The notes: a model not told the origin generated them from the letters alone. Shown: positions 33,463 through 43,060, counted from the stretch's first letter. The stretch: 64,000 bases of DNA from Prevotella pectinovora (GCF_000834015.1 NZ_JXQI01000060.1:1-64000), one strand, 5' to 3'. Made by a program: numbers and translations.

Positions 33463-34938
33463 TTATTTTCTAAGAAACTCTATAGAGTGCTGTATGTGGG
33501 GATACATCACCTCGTCGTTCACGATGAACGGAACCACCTTGCGATAGTCCTCGAACAGTTTCTCCACTGCAGGAGAAGACTTCAACGGACGACGGAACTC
33601 CAATGCCTGTGCTGCATTGAAGAGTTCTATTGCGAGCACGCGCTCCACATTGAGCACCACCTTATAGAGCTTGATGGCAGCGTTGGCTCCCATGCTCACA
33701 TGGTCTTCCTGTCCCTGGCTTGAAGGTATGCTGTCTACAGACGCCGGTGTGCAGAGGCTCTTGTTCAAGCTTACTACTGAAGCGGCGGTATACTGGGTGA
33801 TCATGAATCCGCTGTTCACGCCAGGTGTGGCAACGAGGAAGCTTGGCAGGTCTCTTGTGCCTGACACGAGCTTGTATGTTCTGCGCTCGGAGATATTGGC
33901 GAGCTCGCTCATTCCGATAGCGAGGAAGTCCATTGGCAATGCTATAGGCTCGCCATGGAAGTTGCCGGCAGAGATGATGAGGTCTTCATCTGGACAAACG
34001 GTAGGATTGTCGGTTGCTGAGTTTATCTCGGTGTCGATAACAGACTTCACGTATGCGAGTGTGTCCTTGGCAGCTCCATGCACCTGTGGGATGCATCTGA
34101 AAGAGTATGGGTCCTGGACATAAGGTTTCGGTCTGGCTGCTATCTCGCTGCCCTGAAGCAGTTCGAGCATTCTTGCTGCGGTGTCGAGCTGTCCCTTGTG
34201 AGGACGCACCACATGAACGGCCTTGGTGAATGGAGAGAGCAGTCCGTAGTAAGCGTCGAGAGACATTGCGGCAATCCTGTCTGCCCAGTCGCTCAACCGC
34301 TCGCTCTGAAGCAGAGACCAAACGGCGAAAGCACTCATGTTCTGAGTACCGTTGAGCAGAGCGAGACCCTCTTTAGAACCCAACTGTATAGGCTGCCAGT
34401 TCATCTCCTTCAGTACTTCAGCACCTGTCATCACCTTGCCTTTATATTCCACTTCGCCGAGTCCGACGAGAGGCAATGTGAGGTGTGCCAGCGGCACGAG
34501 GTCGCCGGAAGCTCCGAGCGAGCCCTGCATATATACTATAGGATAGATGTCGTTGTTGAAGAAGTCGACGAGGCGCTCCACGGTGTCGAGCTTCGAACCT
34601 GAATATCCGTAGCTCAGCGACTGTATCTTGAGCAGCAGCATAATCTTCACGATTTCGTTTGGCACACGGTCGCCGACACCGCAGGCATGCGACATCATGA
34701 GGTTGATCTGCAGCTGTGCCAGTTGGTCGGCGCCAACGGATACGTTACAAAGAGAACCGAATCCTGTGGTCACTCCATAAACGGGAGCTGTGGTCTCGGC
34801 AATCTTCCTGTCGAGGTATTCTCTACATTTGATTATGCGCCGACGTGCGTCGTCGCTAAGTTCGAGTTTGTAACCTTTCTCAATGATTTCGCCGATACGC
34901 TCAATCGTAAGATGTTCTGCTGAAATTTTGTGTATCAT
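33463..34938 (-). CDS. hutH: Histidine ammonia-lyase
   Basis: HutH removes ammonia from L-histidine to give urocanate. The 491-residue chain has the Ala143-Ser144-Gly145 triad within GASGDLVPLAH, which cyclises to the MIO electrophile, plus YGVTTGFG and SSQGQEDHVSMG. Length is typical. It lies between hutU and hutI in the operon, and the gap upstream (34939-35059) carries a large hairpin in the transcript that could modulate it. Confidence 0.97.
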   Translation of the reverse strand: MIHKISAEHLTIERIGEIIEKGYKLELSDDARRRIIKCREYLDRKIAETTAPVYGVTTGFGSLCNVSVGADQLAQLQINLMMSHACGVGDRVPNEIVKIMLLLKIQSLSYGYSGSKLDTVERLVDFFNNDIYPIVYMQGSLGASGDLVPLAHLTLPLVGLGEVEYKGKVMTGAEVLKEMNWQPIQLGSKEGLALLNGTQNMSAFAVWSLLQSERLSDWADRIAAMSLDAYYGLLSPFTKAVHVVRPHKGQLDTAARMLELLQGSEIAARPKPYVQDPYSFRCIPQVHGAAKDTLAYVKSVIDTEINSATDNPTVCPDEDLIISAGNFHGEPIALPMDFLAIGMSELANISERRTYKLVSGTRDLPSFLVATPGVNSGFMITQYTAASVVSLNKSLCTPASVDSIPSSQGQEDHVSMGANAAIKLYKVVLNVERVLAIELFNAAQALEFRRPLKSSPAVEKLFEDYRKVVPFIVNDEVMYPHIQHSIEFLRK

Positions 34939-34963
34939 AGTAGTGTATGATTAATTTTAAAAA

Positions 34964-35047
34964 TCGGAAAAGCCCTGAGGACCCAAAAGACCTATGAATA
35001 TAATACGCCTCCGTTGAGGCTAACAGAGTTCACTCAGGACTTTCCGA
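34964..35047 (-). promoter_or_regulatory. Large RNA hairpin between hutU and hutH
   Basis: In the minus-strand transcript, TCGGAAAGTCCTGAG (35033-35047) pairs with CTCAGGGCTTTTCCGA (34964-34979) with one bulge and a G-U pair. Inside is a second hairpin, GCCTC-AACG-GAGGC. ATTTTTAAAA follows. The G-U pair would be a mismatch in the opposite strand, so the structure favours minus-strand RNA. Confidence 0.65.
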
Positions 35048-35059
35048 CTATATTGTGTA

Positions 35060-37075
35060 TTATAAAATGTTATTGATTATCTCGTCGTCAACGATGCTCG
35101 GCATCGTAACCTGCAGACCTGGAGTGCGCAGCATCTCGCGCTCGATGCTCGTCATCGAACCAGAGTTGCGTGCCCAGCTTCGGCGGGCGATACCGTTGTT
35201 CACATCCCACAGGAGCATCTCGCGAATATGACGGTCTGAGTCGGCATCACCGTTGATCACCATACCGAAGCCACCGTTGATGACCTCTCCCCAGCCTACT
35301 CCGCCGCCGTTGTGGATAGACACCCATGTAGCACCGCGGAATGAGTCGCCGATGACATTCTGTACCGCCATGTCGGCACAGAACTGCGAACCGTCATAGA
35401 TATTGCTTGTCTCACGGAATGGAGAGTCGGTACCCGACACGTCGTGATGGTCTCTGCCCAACACTACAGGCTTTGAAATCTCGCCCTTCTTTATCGCCTC
35501 GTTGAAGGCGAGGGCTATCTTGGTGCGTCCCTCGCAGTCGGCATAGAGAATACGTGCCTGGGAACCCACAACGAGGTGGTTCTTACCGGCCTCCTTGATC
35601 CAGTGGATATTGTCGTCCATCTGTCCCTGTATCTCCTCTGGCGCCTCTGCCTTGATCTGCTCCATCACTTCGGCAGCGATGCGGTCTGTTGTGGCGAGGT
35701 CTTTCGGATCGCCGGATGTACAAACCCAGCGGAAAGGTCCGAAACCATAATCGAAGAACATCGGTCCCATTATGTCCTGCACGTAAGACGGATAGCGGAA
35801 CTTTCCGTCGGGCATCACGATATCGGCTCCGGCACGCTTGGCCTGCAGCAGGAAGGCATTGCCGTAGTCGAAGAAGTACATGCCCCTTGCGGTGAGCTTG
35901 TTGATGGCTGCCACCTGACGGCGCAGCGACTCCTGCACGAGGTCGCGGAATTTTTCCGGTTCCTCTGCCATCAGCCGTTTCGACTCCTCAAGCGATACGC
36001 CTACCGGATAGTAGCCGCCTGCCCATGGGTTGTGGAGCGATGTCTGGTCGGAACCCAGATCCACATGCATATTCTCGTCAGCGAGGCGTTCCCACAGGTC
36101 AACGACGTTGCCCACATAAGCCATGCTCACCGTGCGTTTCTCTTCCATCGCCTTGCGAACGGCAGGAATCAGTTCGTCGAGACTGTAGTGCAGCTCGTCT
36201 ACCCATCCCTGTGCATGACGTTTCTCGGCAGCCAGCGGATTGATTTCAGCAACGATGCTCACCACTCCGGCAATGTTGCCTGCCTTTGGCTGAGCTCCCG
36301 ACATGCCTCCGAGACCAGAGGATACGAAGAGCATTCCGTGGATGTCAGTAGGACCGCCAGGTTTCTTCATCTGCTTGCGGGCAGCGTTGAGCACGGTGAT
36401 GGTAGTGCCGTGTACGATTCCCTGCGGACCGATATACATATATGATCCGGCGGTCATCTGTCCATACTGGCTCACTCCGAGTGCGTTCATGCGCTCCCAG
36501 TCGTCTGGCTTGGAGTAGTTTGGAATCACCATACCGTTTGTCACCACTACACGTGGCGCATTCTTGTGAGACGGGAAGAGACCGAGCGGATGACCGGAAT
36601 ACATCACGAGCGTCTGCTCGTCTGTCATCTCGCTGAGGTATTTCATCACGAGTCGATACTGTGCCCAGTTCTGGAACACGGCACCATTGCCTCCGTATGT
36701 TATCAGTTCGTGAGGATGCTGTGCCACTGCCGGGTCAAGGTTGTTCTGAATCATCAGCATGATGGCGGCTGCCTGCTCAGAGCGGTGTGGATAGTCGCTT
36801 ATCGAACGGGCATACATCTCGTAGTCAGGACGGTAGCGATACATGTATATTCTACCGTATTCGTGAAGTTCTTCGAGGAACTCAGGTGCGAGTTTCGCGT
36901 GAAGATGTTTCGGGAAATAGCGCAACGCATTGCGCAGGGCGAGTTTCTTCTCTTCGTCGGTGAGAATCTCCTTGCGCTTGGGCGCATGGTTTATCTCTTT
37001 ATCGTATGCCTTCGGTTCCGGCAGAGTGTCGGGGATTCCGATGCGTATCTCCTCTTGGAATTGTTCTTTTGTCAT
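35060..37075 (-). CDS. hutU: Urocanate hydratase
   Basis: HutU hydrates urocanate to 4-imidazolone-5-propanoate with a tightly bound NAD+. The 671-residue chain is the long form common in Bacteroidetes. Segments include YGGNGAVFQNWAQYRLVMKY, VMYSGHPLGLFPSH, SSGLGGMSGAQPKAGNIAGV and the late HNGGGVGWGEVINGG motif. The second gene of the operon, it is separated from ftcD by 91 bases holding a terminator-like hairpin. Confidence 0.97.
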   Translation of the reverse strand: MTKEQFQEEIRIGIPDTLPEPKAYDKEINHAPKRKEILTDEEKKLALRNALRYFPKHLHAKLAPEFLEELHEYGRIYMYRYRPDYEMYARSISDYPHRSEQAAAIMLMIQNNLDPAVAQHPHELITYGGNGAVFQNWAQYRLVMKYLSEMTDEQTLVMYSGHPLGLFPSHKNAPRVVVTNGMVIPNYSKPDDWERMNALGVSQYGQMTAGSYMYIGPQGIVHGTTITVLNAARKQMKKPGGPTDIHGMLFVSSGLGGMSGAQPKAGNIAGVVSIVAEINPLAAEKRHAQGWVDELHYSLDELIPAVRKAMEEKRTVSMAYVGNVVDLWERLADENMHVDLGSDQTSLHNPWAGGYYPVGVSLEESKRLMAEEPEKFRDLVQESLRRQVAAINKLTARGMYFFDYGNAFLLQAKRAGADIVMPDGKFRYPSYVQDIMGPMFFDYGFGPFRWVCTSGDPKDLATTDRIAAEVMEQIKAEAPEEIQGQMDDNIHWIKEAGKNHLVVGSQARILYADCEGRTKIALAFNEAIKKGEISKPVVLGRDHHDVSGTDSPFRETSNIYDGSQFCADMAVQNVIGDSFRGATWVSIHNGGGVGWGEVINGGFGMVINGDADSDRHIREMLLWDVNNGIARRSWARNSGSMTSIEREMLRTPGLQVTMPSIVDDEIINNIL

Positions 37076-37120
37076 AGTTGCTTCGATTTAGACATTTTTA
37101 TATGATATATGACCGAAAAA

Positions 37121-37161
37121 GGTGAGGGAGAAAAACGTAATTTCTTCACCCTCACCTTTCG
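37121..37161 (-). terminator. Terminator-like hairpin between ftcD and hutU
   Basis: In the minus-strand transcript AAGGTGAGGG (at 37161 downward) pairs with CCCTCACCTT, and TTTTTCGG follows. It lies inside the operon, so it may allow partial read-through or stabilise the ftcD message. Confidence 0.65.
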
Positions 37162-37166
37162 TCATT

Positions 37167-38879
37167 TTATTTTCTTATCATCTCTTCGACAGTCTGCGTG
37201 ATTTCCTTCTCCTCAGCATTTGCCTTCTCCACGAGAGCGTCGGCCTCGGCGATGAGCGCTTCTGCCTTCTCACGGTCTTTCAGCGATGCTGCGTTGATCT
37301 TCACGTTCATGCCTGCTCCGATTACGGCAGCTCTTGCTGCGAGCGCACCCACTCCTGCATCCGACACGCTGTTAGGATTTCCTGTGGTCACCATCTGGCG
37401 GCATACCTCAAACACCTTGTATGATGTCTTCATAGTCTCCAGCGGCACCTCCGTGGCGAAGAGCGTTGCTGCCTGTATGGCATCAGTGCGCAACTGTTTC
37501 TCCTCATCGGTGTTCTTAGGCATTCCGAAGGCAGCCATGATGCGGTTGAACGCCTCGGTGTCTTCGTCAACGAGATGCAGAAGCTCTTCCTGCAGCTCCA
37601 TGCCGCGCTCCGCCCATTGGGCGAACTCGCTCCAACGCTCGTCCCATCCCGGTTTGTGGCTTGAGAGGTTTGCCACCATAGTGGCGAGCGAAGCTCCCAG
37701 TGCTCCCATATATGCAGACACGGAACCGCCTCCAGGAGCCGGGCTCTCGCGGCTTGTCTCCTCGGCAAATCCCTTCACCGTGAGGCCTACGAGCTTGTTG
37801 CCGCCCTTCTCGCCTGCTGCGAGCAGGTATTCTATAACCTTCTCCTCGGGGTTGAACGGACGCAGGTCTTCGAGTCCCATTGACTTGATGGCAATCTTCA
37901 GTATGTCTTCCTTAGGAATACCTGCCGAGCGCTGCTGCTTGGCGAGGAAATACTTGCCGGCGTCGAGGAGCGCACACTCTGGGATGAGTCCTACGATCTC
38001 CGTTCCGGTAACGCGCAGTCCGCGGTTCTGGGCACAGCGGCACACCTCGTCGAAGGCTTTGTGCAGCGGTGTCTCGTTGATATTGGTGATGTTCATTGAC
38101 ACCTGGGCGATGCCGTATTCGTCGATGAACCATCCGATTGCCTTTGTTCCCTTGAGCGTACCCGGCTGCATCACGACCTTTCCGTTCTCGTCGAGCTTCT
38201 TCTTTCCGGTGATAGGATTGCCCTCACGAACCGGGCGGCCCTTCTCTCTGACGTCGAACGCGATGGCGTTGGCGCGGCGTGTAGAAGTGGAGTTGAGGTT
38301 GAAGTTCACGGCGATGAGGAAGTCGCGGGCTCCCACTACCGTGCAACCGGTGCGTGCCACCTTCTCGTCGTATGGCCTTGCACCGAAGTCAGGCTTCTCG
38401 TTCTCGTCCATAATGCGCTCAGCGATACCCTCATACTCACCTCTGCGCACAACGGCAAGGTTGCGGCGCTTTGGTGTACGGGCTGCTGCCTCATAGCAAT
38501 ATGTAGGAATCTGCAGTTCGTCGGCGATGCGCTCAGCGAGTTTCTGTGCCAGTTCGGCGCATTCTTCGAGTGTGATGCCGCTTACAGGTACGATTGGCAA
38601 CACATCGGTAGCACCGATACGTGGGTGTGCTCCGTGATGCTTGCGCATATCGATGAGTTCGCCTGCCTTTGCCACAGCACGGAAAGCTGCGTCTACAACG
38701 GCCTCCGGCTCTCCTACGAAGGTTACAACCGTACGGTTGGTGGCTTCGCCCGGATCCACGTCGAGGAGCTTTACTCCCGATGTCTTTTCAATCTCACTGG
38801 TTATCTGCTTGATAACGTTCATGTCGCGACCCTCGCTGAAATTGGGCACGCACTCAACAATCTGCTTTTTCTTTGCCAT
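37167..38879 (-). CDS. ftcD: Glutamate formimidoyltransferase / formiminotetrahydrofolate cyclodeaminase
   Basis: This bifunctional 570-residue enzyme transfers the formimino group from N-formimino-L-glutamate to tetrahydrofolate, giving glutamate, and then releases ammonia to form methenyl-THF. The transferase part (about 1-320) starts VECVPNFSEGRDMNVI and has KHHGAHPRIGATDVLPIVP. The helical cyclodeaminase (about 360-570) has SPAPGGGSVSAYMGALGASL. The same fusion is found in animals. It is the first gene of the hut operon, and a TAGATTTG promoter box sits about 75 bases upstream on the minus strand. Confidence 0.97.
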   Translation of the reverse strand: MAKKKQIVECVPNFSEGRDMNVIKQITSEIEKTSGVKLLDVDPGEATNRTVVTFVGEPEAVVDAAFRAVAKAGELIDMRKHHGAHPRIGATDVLPIVPVSGITLEECAELAQKLAERIADELQIPTYCYEAAARTPKRRNLAVVRRGEYEGIAERIMDENEKPDFGARPYDEKVARTGCTVVGARDFLIAVNFNLNSTSTRRANAIAFDVREKGRPVREGNPITGKKKLDENGKVVMQPGTLKGTKAIGWFIDEYGIAQVSMNITNINETPLHKAFDEVCRCAQNRGLRVTGTEIVGLIPECALLDAGKYFLAKQQRSAGIPKEDILKIAIKSMGLEDLRPFNPEEKVIEYLLAAGEKGGNKLVGLTVKGFAEETSRESPAPGGGSVSAYMGALGASLATMVANLSSHKPGWDERWSEFAQWAERGMELQEELLHLVDEDTEAFNRIMAAFGMPKNTDEEKQLRTDAIQAATLFATEVPLETMKTSYKVFEVCRQMVTTGNPNSVSDAGVGALAARAAVIGAGMNVKINAASLKDREKAEALIAEADALVEKANAEEKEITQTVEEMIRK

Positions 38880-38953
38880 TGCTATGTTTTTTATAGTATC
38901 GTTATTTTGTTAGTCAAATTACTTTCCTTGCGGATGTTTTCCAATAGATGTTG

Positions 38954-38961
38954 CAAATCTA
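38954..38961 (-). promoter_or_regulatory. hut operon promoter -7 box
   Basis: TAGATTTG on the minus strand, with CTTA 20 bases further upstream as a weak -33 element, predicts a leader of about 70 bases before ftcD. Confidence 0.6.
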
Positions 38962-39133
38962 CATAAAAAAATTTAATGTTGTAAGGATAAATCAAAAAAA
39001 GTTGGATATATTTATCCTTCTTTCATAACTCTTCATTAGATTTGCAGAAAGAAAACGAAAATTAAGCATCTTGATGTAACAATAGGCGCATCATCTATAT
39101 TATATAAGGTTATACATAAATTAAGGTAGGAAT

Positions 39134-39691
39134 ATGAATCCCGTCACTCAAACCATAATATTGTCGGCATCCACACTGAGGATGCTGCCGCACATAGCCA
39201 TTTATCTGCTCCACCGGAAGGATATCGATGCCGACCTGACCCAGGTGCAGGACCGCCGGGCTGGGGTATTGAACTTCATCAAGGCGTGTACCAGGGAGCG
39301 CACGTTCAGGAATCTATTCTACTATCGCATCGGGGAATACCTTTCGGCTCCCATACGCTGGATGCTGCCTGGAGAGAGGACTCTGAACATCTGGTGTCCG
39401 AGCATCGGCAAGGGAGCGCATCTGGAGCATGCCTATGCCACGTATCTGAATGCCGAGGGGATAGGCGAACGGTTCTATTGCCTGCAGATGGTGACGCTGG
39501 GTAATGGCAAAGACGGTCGCCCCACGCTTGGCGACGATGTGGAAATATATACCGGCGCCACGGTGTTCGGAGGCGTGAGGATTGGCAACAACGTGACGAT
39601 AGGTGCCGGAGCGGTGGTGTTCACCGATGTGCCGGACAACTGCACGGCAGTGGGAAACCCGGCAAGGATCATCCCCAAACGGCGGGGTTAA
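39134..39691 (+). CDS. Left-handed beta-helix acetyltransferase, CysE-like
   Basis: This 185-residue protein has a helical N-terminal half (about 1-80) and a hexapeptide-repeat beta helix (about 85-180), with IGERFYCLQMVTLGNGKDG, IYTGATVFGGVRIGNNVTIG and GNPARIIPKR at the end. This is the layout of serine O-acetyltransferase-like enzymes, which use acetyl-CoA. The short N-terminal domain and the lack of adjoining cysteine genes leave open an acetyltransferase for a surface sugar. It is a single gene ahead of the ribosomal cluster. Confidence 0.75.
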   Translation: MNPVTQTIILSASTLRMLPHIAIYLLHRKDIDADLTQVQDRRAGVLNFIKACTRERTFRNLFYYRIGEYLSAPIRWMLPGERTLNIWCPSIGKGAHLEHAYATYLNAEGIGERFYCLQMVTLGNGKDGRPTLGDDVEIYTGATVFGGVRIGNNVTIGAGAVVFTDVPDNCTAVGNPARIIPKRRG

Positions 39692-39856
39692 ACTCTAACC
39701 GCCAACAGTCAGTAGAAATCTCAACCCAATTCACCTCAAATGCCATACTGCCATACAGACAATCCTGCAATATGGCATTCCTGCAAATTACAGTTAAATA
39801 TTCATAAAAATAAAATCCTAACGAGTCTTGTATTATAAATATAAAGGAAAAATTCA

Positions 39857-40076
39857 TACCTTTGCAATCCGATTATTAAACGGGGAAAGACTTAGAACCC
39901 CACGAACGTAGTGTTAATAGTTGTACTTTTGGCCGAGTGCGACGGTTAGTGAATCGACGTTCAAACGGTTTTCATAAACCTCTAACCTTATATTATAAAT
40001 AGGACAGACGGAATATGAAAAGCGTGAAGAAAGTAATAAAAAAAACGTTTTTTAGTAGTAAAATTAAAACATCAGA
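39857..40076 (+). promoter_or_regulatory. Promoter and leader of the rplM operon
   Basis: TACCTTTG at 39857-39864 begins a leader of about 200 bases before rplM. It contains a complex GC-bearing segment (39880-39990: CGGGGAAAGACTTAGAACCCC, ACTTTTGGCCGAG and others). A ribosomal-protein-binding leader would be expected at this position in Bacteroidia, but the match to a named family was not tested. Confidence 0.55.
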
Positions 40077-40538
40077 ATGAACACTTTAAGTTACAAGACT
40101 ATTTCCGCAAACAAGGAAACAGTCAACAAAGAGTGGGTTGTTATCGACGCCACAGACCAGGTAGTAGGTCGTCTTTGCTCTAAGGTGGCAAAATTGTTGC
40201 GCGGTAAGTACAAGCCAAACTTCACTCCTCACGTAGATTGCGGAGACAACGTAATCATCATCAACGCCAGCAAGGCATATTTCACTGGCAAGAAGGAGAC
40301 CGACAAGGTCTACACACGTTATACTGGCTATCCAGGCGGACAGCGCTTCAACACTCCAGCCGAGCTTCGCACTCGCAAGGGCGGTGTTGACAAGATTATC
40401 CGTCATGCTGTGAAGGGTATGCTTCCAAAGGGTCCTCTCGGACGCCACATCATGGACAACCTTTATGTATATGAGGGAACAGAGCACAACCACGAGGCTC
40501 AGAAACCTAAAGCAATCGATATTAACCAGTATAAATAA
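40077..40538 (+). CDS. rplM: 50S ribosomal protein L13
   Basis: Ribosomal protein uL13 of 153 residues, an early assembly protein of the large subunit. The sequence has WVVIDATDQVVGRLCSKVAK near the start, the GDNVIIINA segment, KVYTRYTGYPGG and the closing GMLPKGPLGR motif. It is the first gene of the rplM-rpsI operon, and rpsI follows 11 bases downstream. Confidence 0.98.
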   Translation: MNTLSYKTISANKETVNKEWVVIDATDQVVGRLCSKVAKLLRGKYKPNFTPHVDCGDNVIIINASKAYFTGKKETDKVYTRYTGYPGGQRFNTPAELRTRKGGVDKIIRHAVKGMLPKGPLGRHIMDNLYVYEGTEHNHEAQKPKAIDINQYK

Positions 40539-40549
40539 TTCACACGATA

Positions 40550-40936
40550 ATGGAAGTAATTAACGCAATTGGTCGCCGCAAGAGTGCTGTTGCACGTGTT
40601 TACATGAGCGAGGGTACCGGCAAGATAACCATTAACAAGAAAGATATTACTGAGTATTTCCCATCAGCAATCGTACAGTATGTTGTAAAGCAGCCTCTGT
40701 TGGCTCTCGACGCTGTTGAGAAGTATGACATCAAGGCTAACCTCGACGGTGGTGGCTTCACAGGCCAGAGCCAGGCTCTCCGCCTCGCTATCGCACGCGC
40801 ACTCGTTAAGGTGAACGCTGAGGACAAGAAGACTTTGAAGGATCACGGATTCATGACTCGCGACTCTCGTGCCGTTGAGCGTAAGAAGCCAGGTCAGCCA
40901 AAGGCTCGTCGTCGTTTCCAGTTCAGCAAGCGTTAA
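40550..40936 (+). CDS. rpsI: 30S ribosomal protein S9
   Basis: Ribosomal protein uS9, 128 residues, starting INAIGRRKSAVARVYM. It ends with the basic RRRFQFSKR tail that reaches the P-site tRNA. GGGFTGQSQALRLAIARAL is also typical. A hairpin CCGGC/GCCGG at 40972-41004 follows in the gap before rpsB. Confidence 0.98.
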   Translation: MEVINAIGRRKSAVARVYMSEGTGKITINKKDITEYFPSAIVQYVVKQPLLALDAVEKYDIKANLDGGGFTGQSQALRLAIARALVKVNAEDKKTLKDHGFMTRDSRAVERKKPGQPKARRRFQFSKR

Positions 40937-41062
40937 TCCTCTGGATAGCTGGACAATGTTTAGCATCTAAACCGGCAAGACTCGAATTGCGATTACTCGC
41001 CGGCTGATTCTAACAAAAGAATAAAAAAGAAAGTAAACAAACAATTTTAAAAAGAAAAAGAA

Positions 41063-41884
41063 ATGTCAAGAACAAATTTTGATATGCTTCTGAAGGCCGG
41101 ATGTCATTTCGGTCAACTCACACGCAAGTGGAATCCTGCAATGGCTCCTTATATCTTCATGGAGCGTAACGGTATTCATATCATCGACCTGTATAAGACC
41201 GCAGCCAAGATCGACGAGGCTGCAGAGGCTCTTAAGCAGATCGCAAAGTCAGGCAAGAAGATTCTGTTCGTTGCTACTAAAAAACAGGCTAAGGACGTTG
41301 TTGCTGACAAGGCAGCTTCTGTAAACATGCCATACGTTATCGAGCGCTGGCCAGGTGGTATGCTCACCAACTTCCCAACAATCCGCAAGGCTGTGAAGAA
41401 GATGGCTAACATCGATAAGCTGATGAACGACGGAACATACTCTAACCTCTCTAAGCGTGAGATCCTGCAGATCACACGTCAGCGCGCCAAGCTGGAGAAG
41501 AACCTCGGTTCTATCGCCGACCTGACCCGTCTGCCATCTGCACTCTTCGTTGTTGATGTTATGAAAGAGGCCATCGCCGTTAAGGAAGCTAAGCGTCTTG
41601 GTATTCCTGTATTCGCTATCGTGGATACTAACTCTAACCCTAAGGACGTAGACTTCATGATCCCAGCCAATGACGACGCAAAGGACAGCATCGACGTTAT
41701 CCTGACTGCTTGCTGCGAGGCTATCAACGAGGGTCTTGAGGAGCGCAAGGTAGAGAAGGCTGACGAGAAGGCTGCAAAGGAGCAGGCTGAGACAGCTGAG
41801 GACAAACCAAAGCGCGCACGTAAGGCTGCACGCAAGGACGCACCTGCAGAGGCTGCCGCAGAGGAGGCACCAGCAGAGGCTTAA
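41063..41884 (+). CDS. rpsB: 30S ribosomal protein S2
   Basis: Ribosomal protein uS2, 273 residues. The core has GCHFGQLTRKWNPAMAPYIF, LFVATKKQAKDVV, RWPGGMLTNF, PSALFVVDVMKEA and the PVFAIVDTNSNPKDVDF segment. The last 45 residues form a low-complexity acidic and Ala-rich tail, common in this phylum and not part of the S2 fold. A terminator-like hairpin separates it from tsf. Confidence 0.98.
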   Translation: MSRTNFDMLLKAGCHFGQLTRKWNPAMAPYIFMERNGIHIIDLYKTAAKIDEAAEALKQIAKSGKKILFVATKKQAKDVVADKAASVNMPYVIERWPGGMLTNFPTIRKAVKKMANIDKLMNDGTYSNLSKREILQITRQRAKLEKNLGSIADLTRLPSALFVVDVMKEAIAVKEAKRLGIPVFAIVDTNSNPKDVDFMIPANDDAKDSIDVILTACCEAINEGLEERKVEKADEKAAKEQAETAEDKPKRARKAARKDAPAEAAAEEAPAEA

Positions 41885-41906
41885 TCAATGACAGTATAAA
41901 GAGATT

Positions 41907-41957
41907 AGGAACGTTGAATTAATGACTTACAGAATACTTAATTCAATGTTCCTTTTT
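41907..41957 (+). terminator. Intrinsic terminator between rpsB and tsf
   Basis: AGGAACGTTGAATTAA (41907-41922) pairs almost perfectly with TTAATTCAATGTTCCT (41938-41953), followed by TTTT. It should reduce transcription of tsf relative to rpsB unless tsf has its own promoter. Confidence 0.75.
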
Positions 41958-41994
41958 CAATATTAATCCAAAACCTAATTCAATATTTAAGACT

Positions 41995-42987
41995 ATGGCT
42001 GTATCAATAGCTGATATTCAGAAGCTGCGCAAGATGACTGGCGCCGGTCTTTCTGATTGCAAGAAGGCTCTCACTGAAACAGAGGGCAATTTCGACAAGG
42101 CAGTAGAGATTATCCGTGAGAAGGGACAGGCTATCGCTGCTAAGCGTTCTGACCGCGAGACTTCTAACGGTTGTGTTCTCGTTAAATACGCTGACAACTT
42201 CGGCGCTATCGTAGCATTGAAGTGTGAGACTGACTTCGTGGCTAACGGAGCTGACTATATCAAACTGACACAGGATATCCTCGACGCTGCTGTAGCTGCA
42301 AAGGCTAAGAGCCTCGACGAGGTTAAGGAACTGACATTGGCTGACGGAACAAAGGTTCTCGACGCTGTTGTCGCTCGCTCTGGTATCACCGGCGAGAAGA
42401 TGGAGCTCGACGGCTACAACTTCATCGAGGGTGAGAACATTTCTACATACGACCACATGGGCAAGCACACTCTCTGCACAATGGTTCAGACCAACAAGGC
42501 AGCTGAGGAGCAGGCTCACGCTATAGCAATGCAGGTGGCTGCCATGAAGCCTATGTTCCTTGACGAGGCTTCTGTTTCTCAGGAGTTCATCGAGGAGGAG
42601 AAGAAGGTTGCTGCTGAGAAGACAAAGCAGGAGCTGGTACAGAAGGCTGTTGACGCTGCCCTGAAGAAGGCTGGCATCAACCCTGCACACGTTGACTCTG
42701 AGGAGCACATGGAGTCTAACATGGGCAAGGGATGGATCACAGCTGAGGATGTTGCCAAGGCTAAGGAGATCATCGCTACTGTATCTGCAGAGAAGGCTGC
42801 AAACCTCCCTGCTCAGATGATCGAGAACATCGTGAAGGGTCGTATCAACCGCATCTACAAGGAGAACTGTCTGCTCAACCAGGAGTTCATCCAGGACAGC
42901 AAGCTCTCTGTTGCTGACTACCTGAAGGCTGCCGACAAGGACCTCACAGTAGTTGACTACAAGCGCTTCTCTCTGAGCGCTGACTAA
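41995..42987 (+). CDS. tsf: Translation elongation factor Ts
   Basis: EF-Ts recharges EF-Tu by displacing GDP. The 330-residue chain has the N-terminal UBA-like part, MTGAGLSDCKKALTETEGNF, and the core with ALKCETDFVA near residue 80. The C-terminal part has QEFIQDSKLSVADYLKA. Its length is longer than the E. coli protein but usual for Bacteroidetes. It follows the rpsB terminator hairpin. Confidence 0.98.
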   Translation: MAVSIADIQKLRKMTGAGLSDCKKALTETEGNFDKAVEIIREKGQAIAAKRSDRETSNGCVLVKYADNFGAIVALKCETDFVANGADYIKLTQDILDAAVAAKAKSLDEVKELTLADGTKVLDAVVARSGITGEKMELDGYNFIEGENISTYDHMGKHTLCTMVQTNKAAEEQAHAIAMQVAAMKPMFLDEASVSQEFIEEEKKVAAEKTKQELVQKAVDAALKKAGINPAHVDSEEHMESNMGKGWITAEDVAKAKEIIATVSAEKAANLPAQMIENIVKGRINRIYKENCLLNQEFIQDSKLSVADYLKAADKDLTVVDYKRFSLSAD

Positions 42988-43019
42988 TCCTGAGGATTAA
43001 TCACAAACTTAAATATATC

Positions 43020-43060
43020 AGCCAGGCAAGGGATTCAAGAAATCGTTTGCTTGGCTTTTA
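43020..43060 (+). terminator. Terminator of tsf
   Basis: AGCCAGGCAA pairs with TTGCTTGGCT, followed by TTTT. The next gene's frame opens within this hairpin at 43051, which argues for its later start at 43102. Confidence 0.8.

Noticed and set aside
37198..38496. Long open frame of 432 codons on the plus strand opposite ftcD
   Set aside because: It is an antisense shadow of a certain gene; its product is Ser/Ala-rich low complexity with no domain.
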